Positions 11,159 through 24,589 of a DNA stretch of 64,000 bases are shown piece by piece (the first letter of the stretch is position 1; the number at the start of each line of letters is the position of its first letter). A model generated the notes under the pieces. It ran no database searches and had not been told where the DNA came from. It was given only the letters and a program-made list of their open reading frames with translations. The position numbers were made by a program, and so were the translations under genes. Source of the DNA: Odobenus rosmarus divergens (Eukaryota > Chordata > Mammalia > Carnivora > Odobenidae); contig NW_004450660.1 of assembly GCF_000321225.1 (NCBI RefSeq), forward strand, positions 186,001 to 250,000. The letters run 5' to 3'.

Positions 11159-13536
11159 CTAATCCAGACTTTATGGTGACAGTGATGAAGACATGAATAT
11201 GATGATGATGATGGTGATGATGATCTGTGCTTTTGTGTTTAAGCTTTGACCTCTGCTCTTAAAACCTGTTCTTTATTGGGTACAGTAACACTTAGTAAAA
11301 TACTATCTAACACTTGTCTTTTGTTTAAAGAACAACAAAACCCTAAGTACAAATTTGCTGCTACTTTTCTTCTCTGGTATATTTCTTCTCGGCTATAAGC
11401 CAGGTATATGCAATTATAAACTTCTTTGTAAACTGTTCCTTAGCAAAAACTGCTCTCCTTGGAAATCATTGAAGTCCTCACCATTTTGGTAAGGAAATTA
11501 CTATAGGCTAACTTTCCATCAGAATTTTACTTTGCAAAATTAGAAATGCCATGTGTGCTTTGCTGTTAAAAAATTGGCTGCCTGTGGCCACAGTCCCCTA
11601 CACCTCTTTCAGTAAATCTAATTTTGCATTTCGTTGGTGATTTTTACATGTTTAATAATGTATATATTTTCAATAGATAAATAATTGATATCCTAGAAAT
11701 TTAGTGCACACACATAGACACACACAGACACACAATAAGAGAGAGAGAGAGGAGGAAGACGAGAAGGAAAAGAGGAAAAGAAAGAATGGCAAATAGACTG
11801 ACCATTGCTTGAGTTTACTTAAAGATAGTCCTGCAGGTGGCGATAGAAACTCATAAATGATAAAAGTCCAAGGTAAATTTCTGTGGATTGCTTCTTGGGG
11901 ATTTTAATTTCAGCAATTTATTTTTAATTTAATACAATCATCTACAAGCAGAAATCATTATATAGTTTAAAAAAACCTCAAGTTTTGGCGTTGTGTAATC
12001 TCTTTTTATGGTAATTTACTCAGATATTCTATGGCATGTTCATCTTTATGCACAAGGGACAAGATCTGGATTATTGTGAAGTTGGTACAAATTTCATAGG
12101 ACAACCATTTTAAGCCTTTTTTTCCCTTTTATTTTTAATTTTCTTAATTAAAATTGTATGCCTATGCCATTGGTCAGGGTTATAAAATCCTTTGCTATTG
12201 TACTAAATTACTTAGGCATAGTGCTGTGTGTGTGTGTGTGTGTGAGTGTGTGTATGTGCATGTGTATGTGTGTGTCTACACAGATACACCTTCTCATTAG
12301 AGTATTAAATACAGTTGGTTCAGAAGGGCATTTCCTTCCTTAGCTAATTGTTCATGGTTAGTTTTAATCTGAGTGGGATCACGAATTCCTTGAAAGCGGT
12401 TTTACCAGGGATTAAAAACATAACATAAGCAATTTCTTTTAAAACATTAGATGCACAGTAGATATGGTAACATTTTTTCCAGTTACTTTCATTATTTCAT
12501 TTTAGATTTTAGGCACTGTTGAAGCAAAGTTAAAACATTCAGTAGATCTTTCTTTATTGCTAGTTAAGGTTCAAAAGTTCTTACGTTGCTTTTTGTGGGT
12601 ATATATTTTCATCTGCCATTTTTTTTCTTAAGTTTGGGTTTGAAAATGCTAACTCTAAAGTGATTTGCTGAAACATAAAGCTAATATGCAGCTCTTCTCT
12701 TTTCTTGTACTCTTGTTTGAAAAACCTTGGCAGTACACATTTTCAAGGGGGAACTGCCTTGATTCTAAGAAAATGTAATTATTTTGCTTTAAATGCTATA
12801 GGCTTAGATGCTGAATGTCGTCAATAAACAGCTGTGATAGTCTTGAGCAAATTATGTGAATTTCGGCCTTTGTCTCTCTCTTGAACATTTCACCAAGTCT
12901 TGTGATAAAGTTCAAAACCAATAAGGTCTTGTATACTATAAGTTTGGATACAGAATTTCTTATAATGGGAGAGGGAGGAAAAGAAAAAAACAGAAAAGAA
13001 ACCTAGCCTTCTTATATTCTATTTCAATTGCTATTCCAATTACTCATGAGGGAGAAAAGTGGAAAGTAAGTCAGACTCTCAGAAAACCTATTTTGCTGTC
13101 TTCGTATAAAGAATATTCAGTTCTCTGTTAGCAGCTGACCAAAATCTAATCCATTAAAAAATATATTGTGGTAAGCAGTTCTTGAAAATGTTTATAATAA
13201 ATGGTAAAAGCCAAGCTTCCACTGTGAGATTAGCAGTTGGAACAGGATGTGTTCATCAGGAAATAGGTTATTGCCTGACCAGTGTGCCTTGCCACATGAC
13301 CTGCAGGACAGATGAAGCTTTAAAAGCTTGGAGTGCACGGAGTTTATTTGATTCCCACCCCCGCCCCCACTTTGCTTTCTTTTGCATATTACAGTACTGT
13401 TTATCACACCTGGCATTTTTCTCAGTAAGTCGATTATGAAGTTCATTTTATAGATGGGAAACATCAAATGTTTTGGAGGTTGTCCCCCTCCCTGCAGCCC
13501 ATGCTCACCTAAGGACCCATCCATATTAATGCAACT
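11159..13536. other. Intron sequence without a recognised feature
   Basis: AT-rich, with the TG microsatellite and a GA-rich patch at 11739-11785. No gene seen. Confidence 0.6.
12224..12276. repeat. (TG)n microsatellite, interrupted
   Basis: TG units with GA, TA and CA interruptions. Confidence 0.92.
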
Positions 13537-13995
13537 GCTGTAGTCTCCCCTTCTCCGAAGTTTTGCTTCCCATGGTTTTAGTTACCCGGTGTCAACCTCG
13601 GTCTAGGATCAGATGATCCTCTGTCTGACGTATGTCAGAAGGTCACTCGTAGCCAGCACTCCGGCCCAGTGCCTACGTCATTCACCTCACCACATAGGTA
13701 TTTTAACATCTCTCATCATCACAAGAAGAAGGATGAGTATGTACAAAAGATACTTGGAGAGAGGCCACATTCACATAACTTCTGTTATAGCATGTTATGA
13801 TTGTTCTGTCTTGTTACTCGTTATTAAATCTCTGTTGTTAATCTCTTACTGTGCCTATTTTATAAATTAAATTTTATGGGTGTGTATGCATGGGGAAAAC
13901 ATAGCATCTATAGGGCTCGGTACTCTTTGTGGGTTCAGGCAGCCACTGGGGGTCTTGGAAGGTATCCCCCACAGATAACGGGGGAACTACTGTAA
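13537..13995 (-). mobile_element. MER2 DNA transposon (TcMar-Tigger)
   Basis: The segment has decayed terminal inverted repeats: CTCCCCTTCTCCGAAG on the left and ATAACGGGGGAACTACTGTA on the right. Between them are MER2 hallmarks, such as CTGACGTATGTCAGAAGGTC, the inverted GGATCAGATGATCC, CCTACGTCATTCACCTCACC and GGGGTCTTGGAAGGTATCCC. It is a near full-length non-autonomous element and encodes nothing. Confidence 0.85.
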
Positions 13996-14805
13996 TTCAC
14001 TTTTACAGAACAGACTCTGTAGCTTTAAAAAATAATAAGAGAATTGTGAAAGACTATTTTCCAGAAGTCTAGACTCCCCTCCCCCTTTCCCCCATCTTAA
14101 AGATACAGGAAATACGTAGAGGATTAAGGTGATTTTCCTGCTTTTGCTTGATTGCGGTCCGGTCTCAGACCTAGTGGACAGTAGTGCTCATGAATAATGC
14201 CTTCTATGGGGATGATACCTATAGTAACACATGGAGTGACTAAGAGATCAAATATGCTGGCTAAAAAGCCTTAGGGAAGCATTATGTGTCTGAGGTCTGA
14301 TCTATTGTCTGGGAGGTCGGAGAGTGTTAATGCGCTCCACAAAGATTACACTCCCCCTCTAATTGCTCCGACACTTCCTTAAAGGATTTAAACAGTCAGG
14401 AAAGGTGACGCTCCTTGTCAGTTTTTGTCTTCTGCCTGCAGTTGAAGTTTATCTGTCTTTCCACTGAGACCACTAGATCAAGTAACCTAGCCATTGTCAA
14501 AGGCATAAACTCTGAATTAAGAGTGAAAGCAATGAGAGATGTTATTTACAGCTCCATTATTACTTGCTCTTTAAATGCTTTGCATTCCATTTCTGGTGTT
14601 TACATTGTGAAAATGACAGCATATCTGTGTTCAAAACGGGGGCTGAAAAGAATCTAAATCTTCACTTTGATTTTTGATCAGGTTTGTTTTCATAATCTTT
14701 TCTCAATGCCATAAGGCCCAGTGTGGCATCTTGCATTTGGGTTATTTCAGTTAAAGACTTGGAGGATAGTGAACTTTAGCATTTCCTCTGCGGCCCCCAG
14801 CCCCC

Positions 14806-14839
<34 letters not shown>

Positions 14840-17800
14840 ATTCTGAAATGTTTATCCTGAATTAGGCATTTACAAGACTGACCCACCCGAAGGACTGGTG
14901 ACTTTGTCCAGACCATCACTGTAAATTTCAAACGTTGTGCAAACACATTTTTAAAAAGCTCTCTTCTGCATTAGAGAATGCTTCCTCCATCCTGTGTGTC
15001 CAGGAGCTGACATGGTAAATTTTATCAGACTCTATGTCTCTTATGTTGCTTTGATTATAACGCTGTATTTTCAAAATGACACTGAAAAGCTTAGAGCAAG
15101 GTTTTGCCAGTTCTTCCATGACGGTAGTTTAGAAAGTATTGGGGATCTGTATGTTTGAGCAAGCATATTGAATCCTTAAATTCATGGTGTGCATTGCTGT
15201 AGGAGTGGGGAAGGCATGCTTGCATTTTGCCTTGAGCATTTTCTACCCGCTATGCACAGTTGCATCACTGAGAGGTAAGAATTCCTCTTAGATCAGTTCA
15301 AATCACTAATATATGTGGCTTAGAGCCTACAATATATTTATGTAGCTTCCGAAAGAGACTTGGGAGGATTCCCTGTAATTCAAGATGGTAGTCTGAATGA
15401 TGGGTGTAGAGGGATTTTTTTTTTTTTTTTTTTTTAAGAAATCCTTGTTTGTCCCATGGGATTTTCACACTTTTCGGCTGACGGCACTGTATTTTACTCA
15501 TACTGTATAAAGCTGTCAGTGTATTCGTTATATGTGTCTCCTGAAGACTCTGAGCAGATGACAAGAACAATTGCTAGAGGGGAAAAAACACATTTGAATC
15601 AACATCTTCAGAGCAGAATTTCTCTAGTGTCTCCTGTTCCTGCTCCTGCATGGACTGTCCCTTGCACTTTTTCTTATTGCATTCTCTCTCACACTGTTGG
15701 TAGATTACACTGAATGTTTCATCTGTATATAAAAATTAAAAATTCAAACAAAAATCTGGCCCACATGAAGAACAGGCCCTTTGGGCATATGGTTCATTAT
15801 GCATATTCGTTTAATTACTAAAACACTTGGGATGGCTTTCCTGCCCTTGCTTTCAACTTGCAAAGTTGGATCTCTTCTGTTGCACAGAAAATGTAGCACA
15901 GAATTCTGTAGGAGAAAAAAAGAAAAGAAAAAAAAAATAGAGCCTTTGAAGAAATTACTGGAATTCACCAAAAGGAAGTATGATTCTCAGGATGAAGCCA
16001 AAGGAAATAAAGATTTCTCTCTCTCTCTCTCTCTCGTCTCTTTCTTCCTCTCATTTCTACCATTGCTCCTGAAGGCTGGTTTTACTATGGTTAGTTTATA
16101 TGAATGCAAGCAGTGCAGGAACGCGAGACTAAGGATTCAGGTTTCAAGTACATTCCCTCTGAGGGACTCAAGTCTCTCGATGAAGCTGGCTAAGTTTTAT
16201 TGGTTAGAAAGGGACTACTCTGAAAGTGTGACTTTAATTGATTTTTCAGGGCAAACAGGTGGTGATGGTTTAGACATGAACTAGCCTCAGTACCACTCCT
16301 AATTTGGGGCTGTACATATAATAGCTTTATTAAAATATACAATCTCCTGGCTTTGCTTTTACCTGAACATCTGCCTCTTCGTTTTTAAAGGGCCTTTTAA
16401 AATATTTTAATTCTGTGCTTAAGTGGATCATATCCTAGAAAGGCTTGAGGAAGACTTTATATTCTATTCATGTCATCAAACTTACTATTTTTGGTTTGAA
16501 ATGAAAGACGTTAAAATTCAAGCGGCATCTTTAAATAAGATCATTGTTTTAGGAATTTTTGTTGTGATGGTGGTTGTTTTGGGCACATTTATTTACATGA
16601 TGCAACAGATTTTGAACATAACAGGCCAAAAACTGAATTTGTCAGTGCTGGGTTTTGGTTTGAACTTTTATTTTGGTGAGCAGAAGATTGAGTGAGTGAC
16701 TGTGTGAGTGGATAGGAGAGAGAGTGTGTGTGTGTGTACATACTTAAAGACCCTGTTTTGGGTTCCTTCCTGGTTTATAGTGATATCTCAGAGTTATAGG
16801 AAAGCTTCTCAGATTCCTCGTGATCAAAACAAATTCAGGACTCCTAAAAGTATGTGTCAGGGAGAGGAGGATGCAAACATGGCTTCATGTTTGTGTTTGG
16901 TGTTAGGTATGTGTGGCTCTGATGTAAACTGTCTTCCTTTTGATGGAAGAAATAGGTAGTCTATCAGAGTAATGGGAGACCATCTAAGACATTCTCAATC
17001 AGATTCCTAAAGGGATTGTGCTTTGCTATAAATAGTCTCACTCCCTGATCACTATTGGAGGGTTCCTGAATTAAAGCACCTTAGTCTGTTTTAAGCACAC
17101 TGAGTATGTGCAGGCTTAATGTGAACGGATTGCAAACCTCCTCCTTCTAGTGCCAGAAATAAAGCTACAAGCAGGGTAACTTAATACAGTGAACTGCTTT
17201 ACTTGATCACTGCACTAATGCTAATTAGATACACTTGCTTTATTACCCAGAGCGATTTTTTTCTGTATTCATTCTGATCTTATCTTTCTATGAACATGAA
17301 GGAGTCAGTCATAAGTGTGAAGTTTAAGCTTTTAGTCACAATTGTAGCCTGATGTTCATGGGACCAAAGTCAGAGAACACTTTTTGAGAATGCTTTGACC
17401 ACTGAGAGTACAATTAGAGCCCCATCGGACTTCTACCATGGACGGTGCCCACCGTGCCAACAGTTACAAGTCTGAAATAATATTTATAGGTACATGTAAT
17501 GGGATTTTTCCTTGACTCCTTCAAGATACCCAGCTTTATGGGGAGTAAATAAAAGTATGAGGATTTGTCCTCCCTTTCTTTAATCAGAGCAGAGAATTTG
17601 CTGATGGCTTTGAAAAATATATTTACCAAAATCAGACTTTCAACTGCTCAATTACCAGTTTCTGCAAAAAAGCGTAATGAGGAATTTATTGTTTGGTTGT
17701 AGACCTGAAATTATGATCATTCCGGGAGGAAAAAGCTGATAGGTTGCAGCCCATTAGTTACTTTCTTTCATTTAGTTCAGTGCTTTTCTACTTTGTAAAC

Positions 17801-18041
17801 TAGTTGTTCTGCCTTTATGAGTGGTGTGGGGACTTTTACTGGACCATAGGTGATCATTTGACCATTTTCCATTTATATAATGTCATCAAGAAATGTAAAG
17901 TATAAAGTGGCCAGTAGCATGATGCAAACATGAAAGTGATGGGATTTTAATAAATGCTTTGTGTTTCAAGGAGGAAACGGATTATGTATTTAGTATTTGG
18001 TATGTATGAATACAGGTTAGAAGCATTATTTTCTGTTGCTA
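13996..18041. other. Intron sequence, mostly unique
   Basis: It has a CA microsatellite, a T run near 15417 and a CT run near 16020. The longest open frame in the window (15781-16284, 167 codons) lies here but shows no recognisable protein and spans the CT run; I do not call it a gene. Confidence 0.6.
14806..14838. repeat. (CA)n microsatellite
   Basis: An uninterrupted AC run, about 16 units. Confidence 0.95.
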
Positions 18042-18054
18042 AAAAGTCCCATAA

Positions 18055-18280
18055 GGGGCACCTGGGTGGCTCAGTCAGTTGAGCGTCCAGCTCTTGATTG
18101 CGGCTCAGGTTGTGATCTCAGTGTCGTTGGATCGAGCTCTGTGTCTGGCCCCGCGCTCGGTGTGGAGTCTGCTGGAGATTCTTTCTCTGTCTCTCCCTCT
18201 CCCTCTGCCCCTCCCCCAGCGCTTGTTCTCTCTCTCTCTCTCTCTCTTTCTCTTTCAAATCAATAAATAAATCTGTAAAC
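18055..18280 (+). mobile_element. CanSINE, sense
   Basis: The head is GGGGCACCTGGGTGGCTCAG, followed by a TCTC tract and an AATAAATAAA tail. AAAAGTCCCATAA is exactly duplicated at 18042-18054 and 18281-18293. Its open frames are not genes. Confidence 0.93.
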
Positions 18281-19159
18281 AAAAGTCCCATAATACATTC
18301 AAAAGAGGAAAATAAAAGTCAACAAAAATTCCATGTCTAGAAGAATACAGTCTAAAAGTCTCCAATTTATAGTTAATTTTAAGATTATATGGATTTATAT
18401 ATGGACTTCTAAAACCAGAGTGGAATTAGCTACATAGATCCATGGAAATGTCCATATGTTCTTTTATATAGAATAGTATTACTGTGAAATTGGAAGTTTG
18501 AAAATTATACACATTGTTTATTCCAGCAGTCATGGGAGATAATGAAAGTAGGAAACATGTAATTCATTTGTCCTTCTGCAAAAGTACTGAGAGGAAATTA
18601 CCAGTGAGGGTCATTCCCACATAAAACTAGAACTAGTTAGTGGAGTTTTGTCTTTAAGAGATAAGGCAAGATGCCCAGTTTGACATTTCCCTCCCAGTGA
18701 ACTGACCAGACCATTTTATGTCATGTAGAAATAGTCAAAGACAATGCCAGATGAACACTAGAAATGGCATATTTCAATGCTCAAGGAAATATATGGTTAA
18801 TGAGTCTTGATTCAGATAAGTTTATATATAAACTTATATATATATATGTGGCAACCAGAACATGACATAGAGGTACGGATTGAGATATGAAGTTTTTATT
18901 GGAGGACAGGGAAGAAAAGGGAGGGTCAGGGTAGGGAAGGGCATTTCAGTTCTGGGCCCGATCTGAGTTGACATTTGCCAAAGCCTCTCTTCCATGATGG
19001 GTTTCTTTATTCCCCTTACCTCTTTCTAGGTGGAGATTAGATCAGGAGGAACAAATCCCTTCCTAGACCCTGGTTCCTTCCAAAGGTGTAGAATTTGCTC
19101 TCTGGTCAGTCTAGACAGCCCTTTCCAATTTCCCTAGGTATGTTCCCCCTTTCACATTA

Positions 19160-19718
19160 TACTACTTTATTAGTTTTCTGTTGCTAGTATGACAAATTAC
19201 CATGTATGTTAGGTGGCTTTAGACAGCACAGATTTATTATCTTAGAGTTCTGGAGGACAGGAGTCTACCACAGGTCTCACTGGCCTAAAATCAAGATGCT
19301 GGATGGGCTACATTCTATTCTGGTGGCTCTAGGGGAGCATCTATTTCCTTTCCTTTTCCAGCTTACAGAAGCTGCTCATGTTCACTGGCTCATGATCCTT
19401 TCCTCCAGCTTCACATCCAGCAAACACACATTGTTGAGTCCTCGCATGGCATCTCTTTGGCCTTGCTTTGCCCTCACATCTTTTCCTGACTTTTTTCTTC
19501 TGCCTCCACCTTCCACTAAGGACTGACCCTTGTGATTACATTGGACTCAACCAGGTAATCCCTGATGTGGATAACCATAACCATATGTTAAGGTTAGATG
19601 GTTAGCAACCTGACCTCTATCTGTAACCTTAGTTTCCCTTTGCACTGAAACATACTCACAGGTCCTGGGGACTAGGACATGGACATCTTTTGGGGTACCA
19701 TTATTCTGCCTACCACAA
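19160..19718 (-). mobile_element. MLT1-type LTR (ERVL-MaLR), antisense
   Basis: The inverse of the usual LTR is seen: it opens with TTAGTTTTCTGTTGCTAGTA and the 'TTTATTATCTTAGAGTTCTG' segment, passes 'CTCTAGGGGAGCATCTATTT', and ends with 'GGACATGGACATCTTTTGGG' and 'CATTATTCTGCCTACCACAA'. That is a nearly complete solo LTR of old mammalian type. No internal retroviral sequence is seen beside it. Confidence 0.85.
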
Positions 19719-20274
19719 CTAGGCCCTTCATTGCAGTCCTTCATTCATGTTGCTTATCTGATGGATAAGGATTTATGAAGCAAGTATTGGCTCCTTGCAT
19801 AGGAAGTAATTTAGTGAGGCATACATTTGGGAGGAGGGAAGAGGTTATGGACTGTGGACATTTCCATCAGAGAGTGGCTGGGAGAACTGCAGTTTCAAAT
19901 ATACAAAAGTCACATGTTATCAGCAACTTGAAAGATTTCTGGTATTTGGTTAGCTCAGTTGGCTTCCCCCACCACTGCTGGTATATGGCGGAGGGCTTTA
20001 CATCTATGAGAAGGCTGTGTACCTCTCCACATAGTAGATTTTGGGTATAAAAACCCCAACAAGGCGAGGAATGGGTGGGATAGTTTCACAGACCAACCCA
20101 AAGACATGAGGAGACCAGGAATGATTCGAAGGGTTGTCCAGAAATCAGAAGTAATTCCCGGTGAGTGGATGAGTATGATTGGGCATCAAATCCATACTAT
20201 TTCCCCATGTGACTTCCCACAGTTCATCAAAATCCAAACTATGTTTAAAGAACCAACAAAAGCCTATATTCTTT

Positions 20275-20475
20275 TTTTAAAAAGATTAATTTATTTATTT
20301 GAGAGATAAACAATGCGAGTAGAGGGAAAGAGAGAGGAAGAGAAAGAATCCTCAAGCAGATTCCCCGCTGAGCATGAAGCTCCATGTAGGGCTTGATCCT
20401 AGGACTCCAGGATCATGACCTAAGCCAAAGTCAAGAGTCAGACATTTAACTGACTGAGCCACCCAGGCACCCCAC
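20275..20475 (-). mobile_element. CanSINE, antisense
   Basis: The inverted head is GACTGAGCCACCCAGGCACC. AAGCCTATATTCTTT is duplicated at 20260-20274 and 20476-20490. Confidence 0.93.
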
Positions 20476-21109
20476 AAGCCTATATTCTTTGTAAAACATC
20501 CCTTATTATCCCAGAAAAAAGTGATCTTGCCCTTTCTCCTGGGCTATTGCAGTTCCTTTTATTGCAGTTCCTTACTAAAAGGTTTTTCTGTTTCTCATTT
20601 CATTACTACATTCCCATAATTAAGGGTATTCTGTTATCGAAGTTATCTAAATATCCGATCCTGTTATTTTTGTGTTTAGCTTACAATCACATCTTCAACC
20701 TATTACCACGACATACAGGTCTTTCCATTAACTGGCCCCAGCTTAGTACCTACCCTTATCTCCAGCCCCGTATCTCTTGATCTAGCTCAGTTGGTTGTCT
20801 TACCACCTCTAAGCATGGGAAGCCTTTAAATTTTTTTTTACCTTTGTCCTATCTTTTGCTTGTGCTTTCTTTTTCTTACTAAAGAGAAAGTTTAAACTAA
20901 GCACTGCCCCTCTCTAGCATTGGGCAAACACAAAGGAATAACTGAGTAAATGTCTTCTCATTGAACCAATGAATGGCCGGAGTGCTTTTCCACAGAAATA
21001 ATTAGTGACAGAGAGACCAACAAACCTTATCTTCCAAGTGGCTTTCTTCATGCTGCTTCTTCTTTTGACTTGGATGCAGTCATTCATCAGCTTTAAGAAG
21101 CATGGCAGT

Positions 21110-21275
21110 GATGATGACTCCTCCCTTCTATCATTGCCTTGAGTCCTCTCCACAGTGCTTGAGGCAGATACTCCCATTCTCATTTTACAAATGAAGAAAG
21201 GTTATATAATGTTTCCAAGAGCACACTGCTAGGATGGAGAGAGCCATGATTTAGATCCAATCAAAATGAGTATGT
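21110..21275 (-). mobile_element. MIR, antisense, partial
   Basis: It shows TCTCATTTTACAAATGAAGA, GAGCACACTGCTAGGATGGA and GATTTAGATCCAATC. Confidence 0.6.
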
Positions 21276-21359
21276 CCCAAGCACCATTAAATAAATGCTT
21301 AATGTTAGAAAATGTAATTGCCTCAGAACTATTGGAAATAACACAACAGGAAAAAGTAC

Positions 21360-21420
21360 AACGTGGTAGTTAAGAGCACTCGGCTCCATAGTCCAACTCA
21401 ACCACAAATTTAATTATTAA
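21360..21420 (+). mobile_element. MIR, sense, 5' part, cut by an L1
   Basis: CGTGGTAGTTAAGAGCACTC followed by GGCTCCATAGTCCAACTC resembles the MIR start. The L1 at 21447-21710 lies just downstream; MIR-like end sequence (CAGTGCCCCATACATAATAA, ATGAATGTTGGTTGAATGG) is seen near 21925-21970. Confidence 0.5.
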
Positions 21421-21446
21421 CAATTTTATTTTCTCATTTAAAATGT

Positions 21447-21710
21447 TCTTTTTTTATTATGTTAATCACCATACATTACATCATTAGTTTTTGATGTAGT
21501 GTTCCACGATTCATTGTTTGCGTATAACACCCAGTGCTCCACACAGAACGTGCCCTCTTTAATACCCATCACCAGGCTAACCCATACCCCCACCCCCTCC
21601 CCTCTTTGTTTTTCAGTTTGTTTTTCAGAGTCCATAGTCTCTCATGGTTCGTCTCCCCCTCCGATTTCCCCCCCTTCATTTTTCCCTTCCTGCTATCTTC
21701 TTTTTTTAAA
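21447..21710 (-). mobile_element. Young carnivore L1, 3' end, antisense
   Basis: It shows the inverse of the L1 3' UTR: 'ACATCATTAGTTTTTGATGT', AACACCCAGTGCTCCACACA, TTAATACCCATCACCAGGCT and 'GAGTCCATAGTCTCTCATGG'. It interrupts a MIR that starts near 21362. Confidence 0.85.
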
Positions 21711-22657
21711 CATATAATGTATTATAAAGTGTTCTTTTGATTACTGTGTGATCATATATAATGATGTGCTCTCATATTTTTATTTACAACTATATGTAAA
21801 TAAGACATGAGGAACTCTAGATGTGTGTCCTCGTGCATGTGTGCGCGTGCATGCATGTGTGTTTGAGAGTTTATACTGTAGCTGCTGGATGACAGTGTCT
21901 TATTCCTTTATTAAAATAGCAGCCAGTGCCCCATACATAATAAACACTCCATGAATGTTGGTTGAATGGATGTTTGAATTGATTAATCAATTCAGCAGTT
22001 TTAATTGATTCGGAGCCCACAGTATATTTGCCCACCTTGGCTTTCTGGGAATTGATGTAGAATGGAAATGAACCACTCACCAGAACTTTCTCCTGCTCAT
22101 CCTTTTCAAACCACACACAAATGTTCACATGGGGGATGCTGCACTGGGGGGATATTTGTAATTCATGCATCTGGCGTATCTCAGGTTCTATCCTCTTGCC
22201 TTTGTATAAAGCCATCGTTTGGATTCTGATTTAGGCTTCCTGGTCTGCCCTCCAGACCATGACAAGCTGCCTTATGTTGTAACATCACCCAACTGCAGTT
22301 TTGGGTGACAAATACAAAGGATTCGGTTAGACTTTTAATGCTCATTTTGACTCCTGTTTCAATTCAATAAATCTTTGAGTATCTATTATATACAAGACAC
22401 CATCCTATGGTTTATAAGAAATACAAATATAAATTATATATGCTTCAGAATTTCAAAGAGTAAAACTTGAACAAAATGACCTTGATGCCAGGCAAAATAC
22501 ATTTACTTGGTATTTATAGAACCAATTACAAGGCATTATGAAACCAGGTAACATAATGGCTTGTTTCAACCAGGGCAACCAGTGAGAAAGAAAAAAAAGA
22601 ACATTCTTAGGGGCACTTGGATTAAGGCACTGAGAAGGAAAACATAGGCAGTTTTTT

Positions 22658-22852
22658 TTCAAGATTTTATTTATTTATTTGAGACAGAGAAAGAGAGAGA
22701 AAGAGAGAATGTGTGTGTACACACAAGGTGTGGGGGGCAGAAGCAGGCTCACCGATGAGCAGGGAGCCCGATGCAGGGCTCGATCCCAGGACCCTGGGAT
22801 CATGACCCAAGTCGAAGGCAGCCACCAACCGACTGAGCCACCCAGTGCCCCC
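22658..22852 (-). mobile_element. CanSINE, antisense
   Basis: The tail is inverted (AAGATTTTATTTATTTATTT) and the head ends GACTGAGCCACCCAGTGCCC. ATAG(G/A)CAGTTTTT repeats with one mismatch flank it at 22644 and 22853. Confidence 0.9.
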
Positions 22853-23861
22853 ATAGACAGTTTTTAAGAATGGTAAATTTTTGTGCCTGAAATATAGAAA
22901 ATATGGTACAGAGAAAGAATAGTAAATATAAAGTTCAGGCCCTATTTTGATTTAATGCCCTTGAATAGCATACTAAGAGTTTTAGACTCTGTAGAGAGTG
23001 GGCAGATATAAAAGGCTTTGAGCAGGAGTGTATCACAGTAAGAACTAAGCTTTTGGTTATTACTTTGGCTTTGATATGAAGAATTAGGATGCAGGGAAAA
23101 TTATTATAATTAATATATGATTTAGGAGTGTATTAGAGTAATCTGGGCCAGAGGCTGTAAACTGGCAAACAATAGGCGCCATATTTGGTCCACTGTGTGT
23201 GGGTGTATGTGTGAGAGAGAGAGTTATTTGGTTGCTGGCTTTTCTCTTTTTCTTCTTTATTCCTCACCCTGGCCTTCCTCATTTTCAAAATCAGTTCTTT
23301 GTCCACAGCAGTTGTAACCAAATGGAGTGGTTACTTGGAGCCTTCAATTGCATAGATTTGAAAGCATTCCTAGGTCAGTGCAAAATCATATCCATTGTTT
23401 CTAGTGGCACATTACCTGCTATAAAAAAGACATTAGTGTAAACTATATTGTATATACAAGGGAATTTATAAAACTGTGCATCTCTGTGTCCAATTTAAAG
23501 AATAACAGTAAGAAACACCTATATGCCTATCACCCAACTTAAAAATTCAAAATTCCCATTATTTTAGAAGTCCTTTCTTTGCCTCTTTATGATTGACTCC
23601 TTCTTCATCCCTCATCCCCAGAAGTAATGGTGACACTGAATGTTGTATCATTCACTCAGTAGCCATTGTAGTTTTGCCACCTTTGTATCTGTCTCAGAAC
23701 AATGTAATTGAATTTTGTCTGTTTTTTGAAGATTTTTATCAAAGCCATCACTTAATACTTTAGTGTCTTACTCTTTGGCTTGCAGATTCACTCAATATTG
23801 TTTTTGACATTTATCCATCATCTTCATTCTGTATGACATTTAACTTTACGAGTAAATTATT

Positions 23862-24442
23862 ATTATTTTTTTTTTTTAGAGAGCATGCAAGCAGGATGGG
23901 GGAGGGGCAGAAGAAGAGAATCTTTAAAGATTTTATTTTATTTTTTTAAAAGATTTTTATTTTTTATGACTCATGGAACACTACATCAAAAACTAATGAT
24001 GTAATGTATGGTGATTAACATAACAATAAAAAATTATTTAAAAAAAAGATTTTTATTTATTTATTTGACAGAGAGCGAGCAGAAGCAGGGAGAGCAGTAG
24101 GGGGAGGGTCAGAGGGAGAAGCAGACTCTCCGCTGAGCAGGGAGCCCGATGCGGGGCTCGATGTCAGGATCCTGGGATCATGACCTGAGCTGAAGGCAGA
24201 TGCTTAACTGACTGAGCCACCCAGGTGCCCCTTATTTTTTTATTTTTATTTTGAGAGAGAGAGAGAGAGAGACAGTGCATGTGGGCGAGGGGCAGAGAGT
24301 GAGGGAGAGAGAAAATCCCAAGCAGGCTCTATGCCTGGCACAGAGCCCAACATGGGGTTTGATCTCACGACCCTGAGATCATGACCTGAGCTGAGACCAA
24401 GAGTCGGACGCTTAACTGACTGAGCCACCTAGGCTCTCCTAT
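23862..24442 (-). mobile_element. Nested CanSINE/L1 cluster
   Basis: GAGTAAATTATT repeats at 23850-23861 and 24443-24454 bound the cluster. Within it are a truncated SINE tail and GA part (about 23862-23930), a short sense L1 3' end (about 23969-24040, 'ACATCAAAAACTAATGATGT'), a nearly whole antisense CanSINE (about 24044-24232) and another whole antisense CanSINE (about 24235-24442). The simplest reading is that the last one came first and the others landed in its A-rich tail. Confidence 0.8.
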
Positions 24443-24589
24443 GAGTAAATTATTTTATTTATCCATTCTACTTTAGAGAGACATTTGGATTGATTCCAGG
24501 TTTGGGGTTTTTTTTTGGCTATTATGAAGAGTGTTCTTGAAGATATTGGAATCCATTTCATCTGGTGGGCATGTGCAAGAGTTTAGAGT

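Noticed and set aside
15781..16284. Longest open frame in the window (167 codons, + strand)
   Set aside because: No protein similarity recognised; it passes through a Lys-rich A tract and a CT microsatellite that gives SLSLS. No splice sites or promoter that would fit. Likely chance in intron.
16423..16695. 90-codon frame with a hydrophobic segment
   Set aside because: The hydrophobic run comes from T-rich sequence (ATTTTTGTTGTGATGGTGG); no known family, no splice borders.
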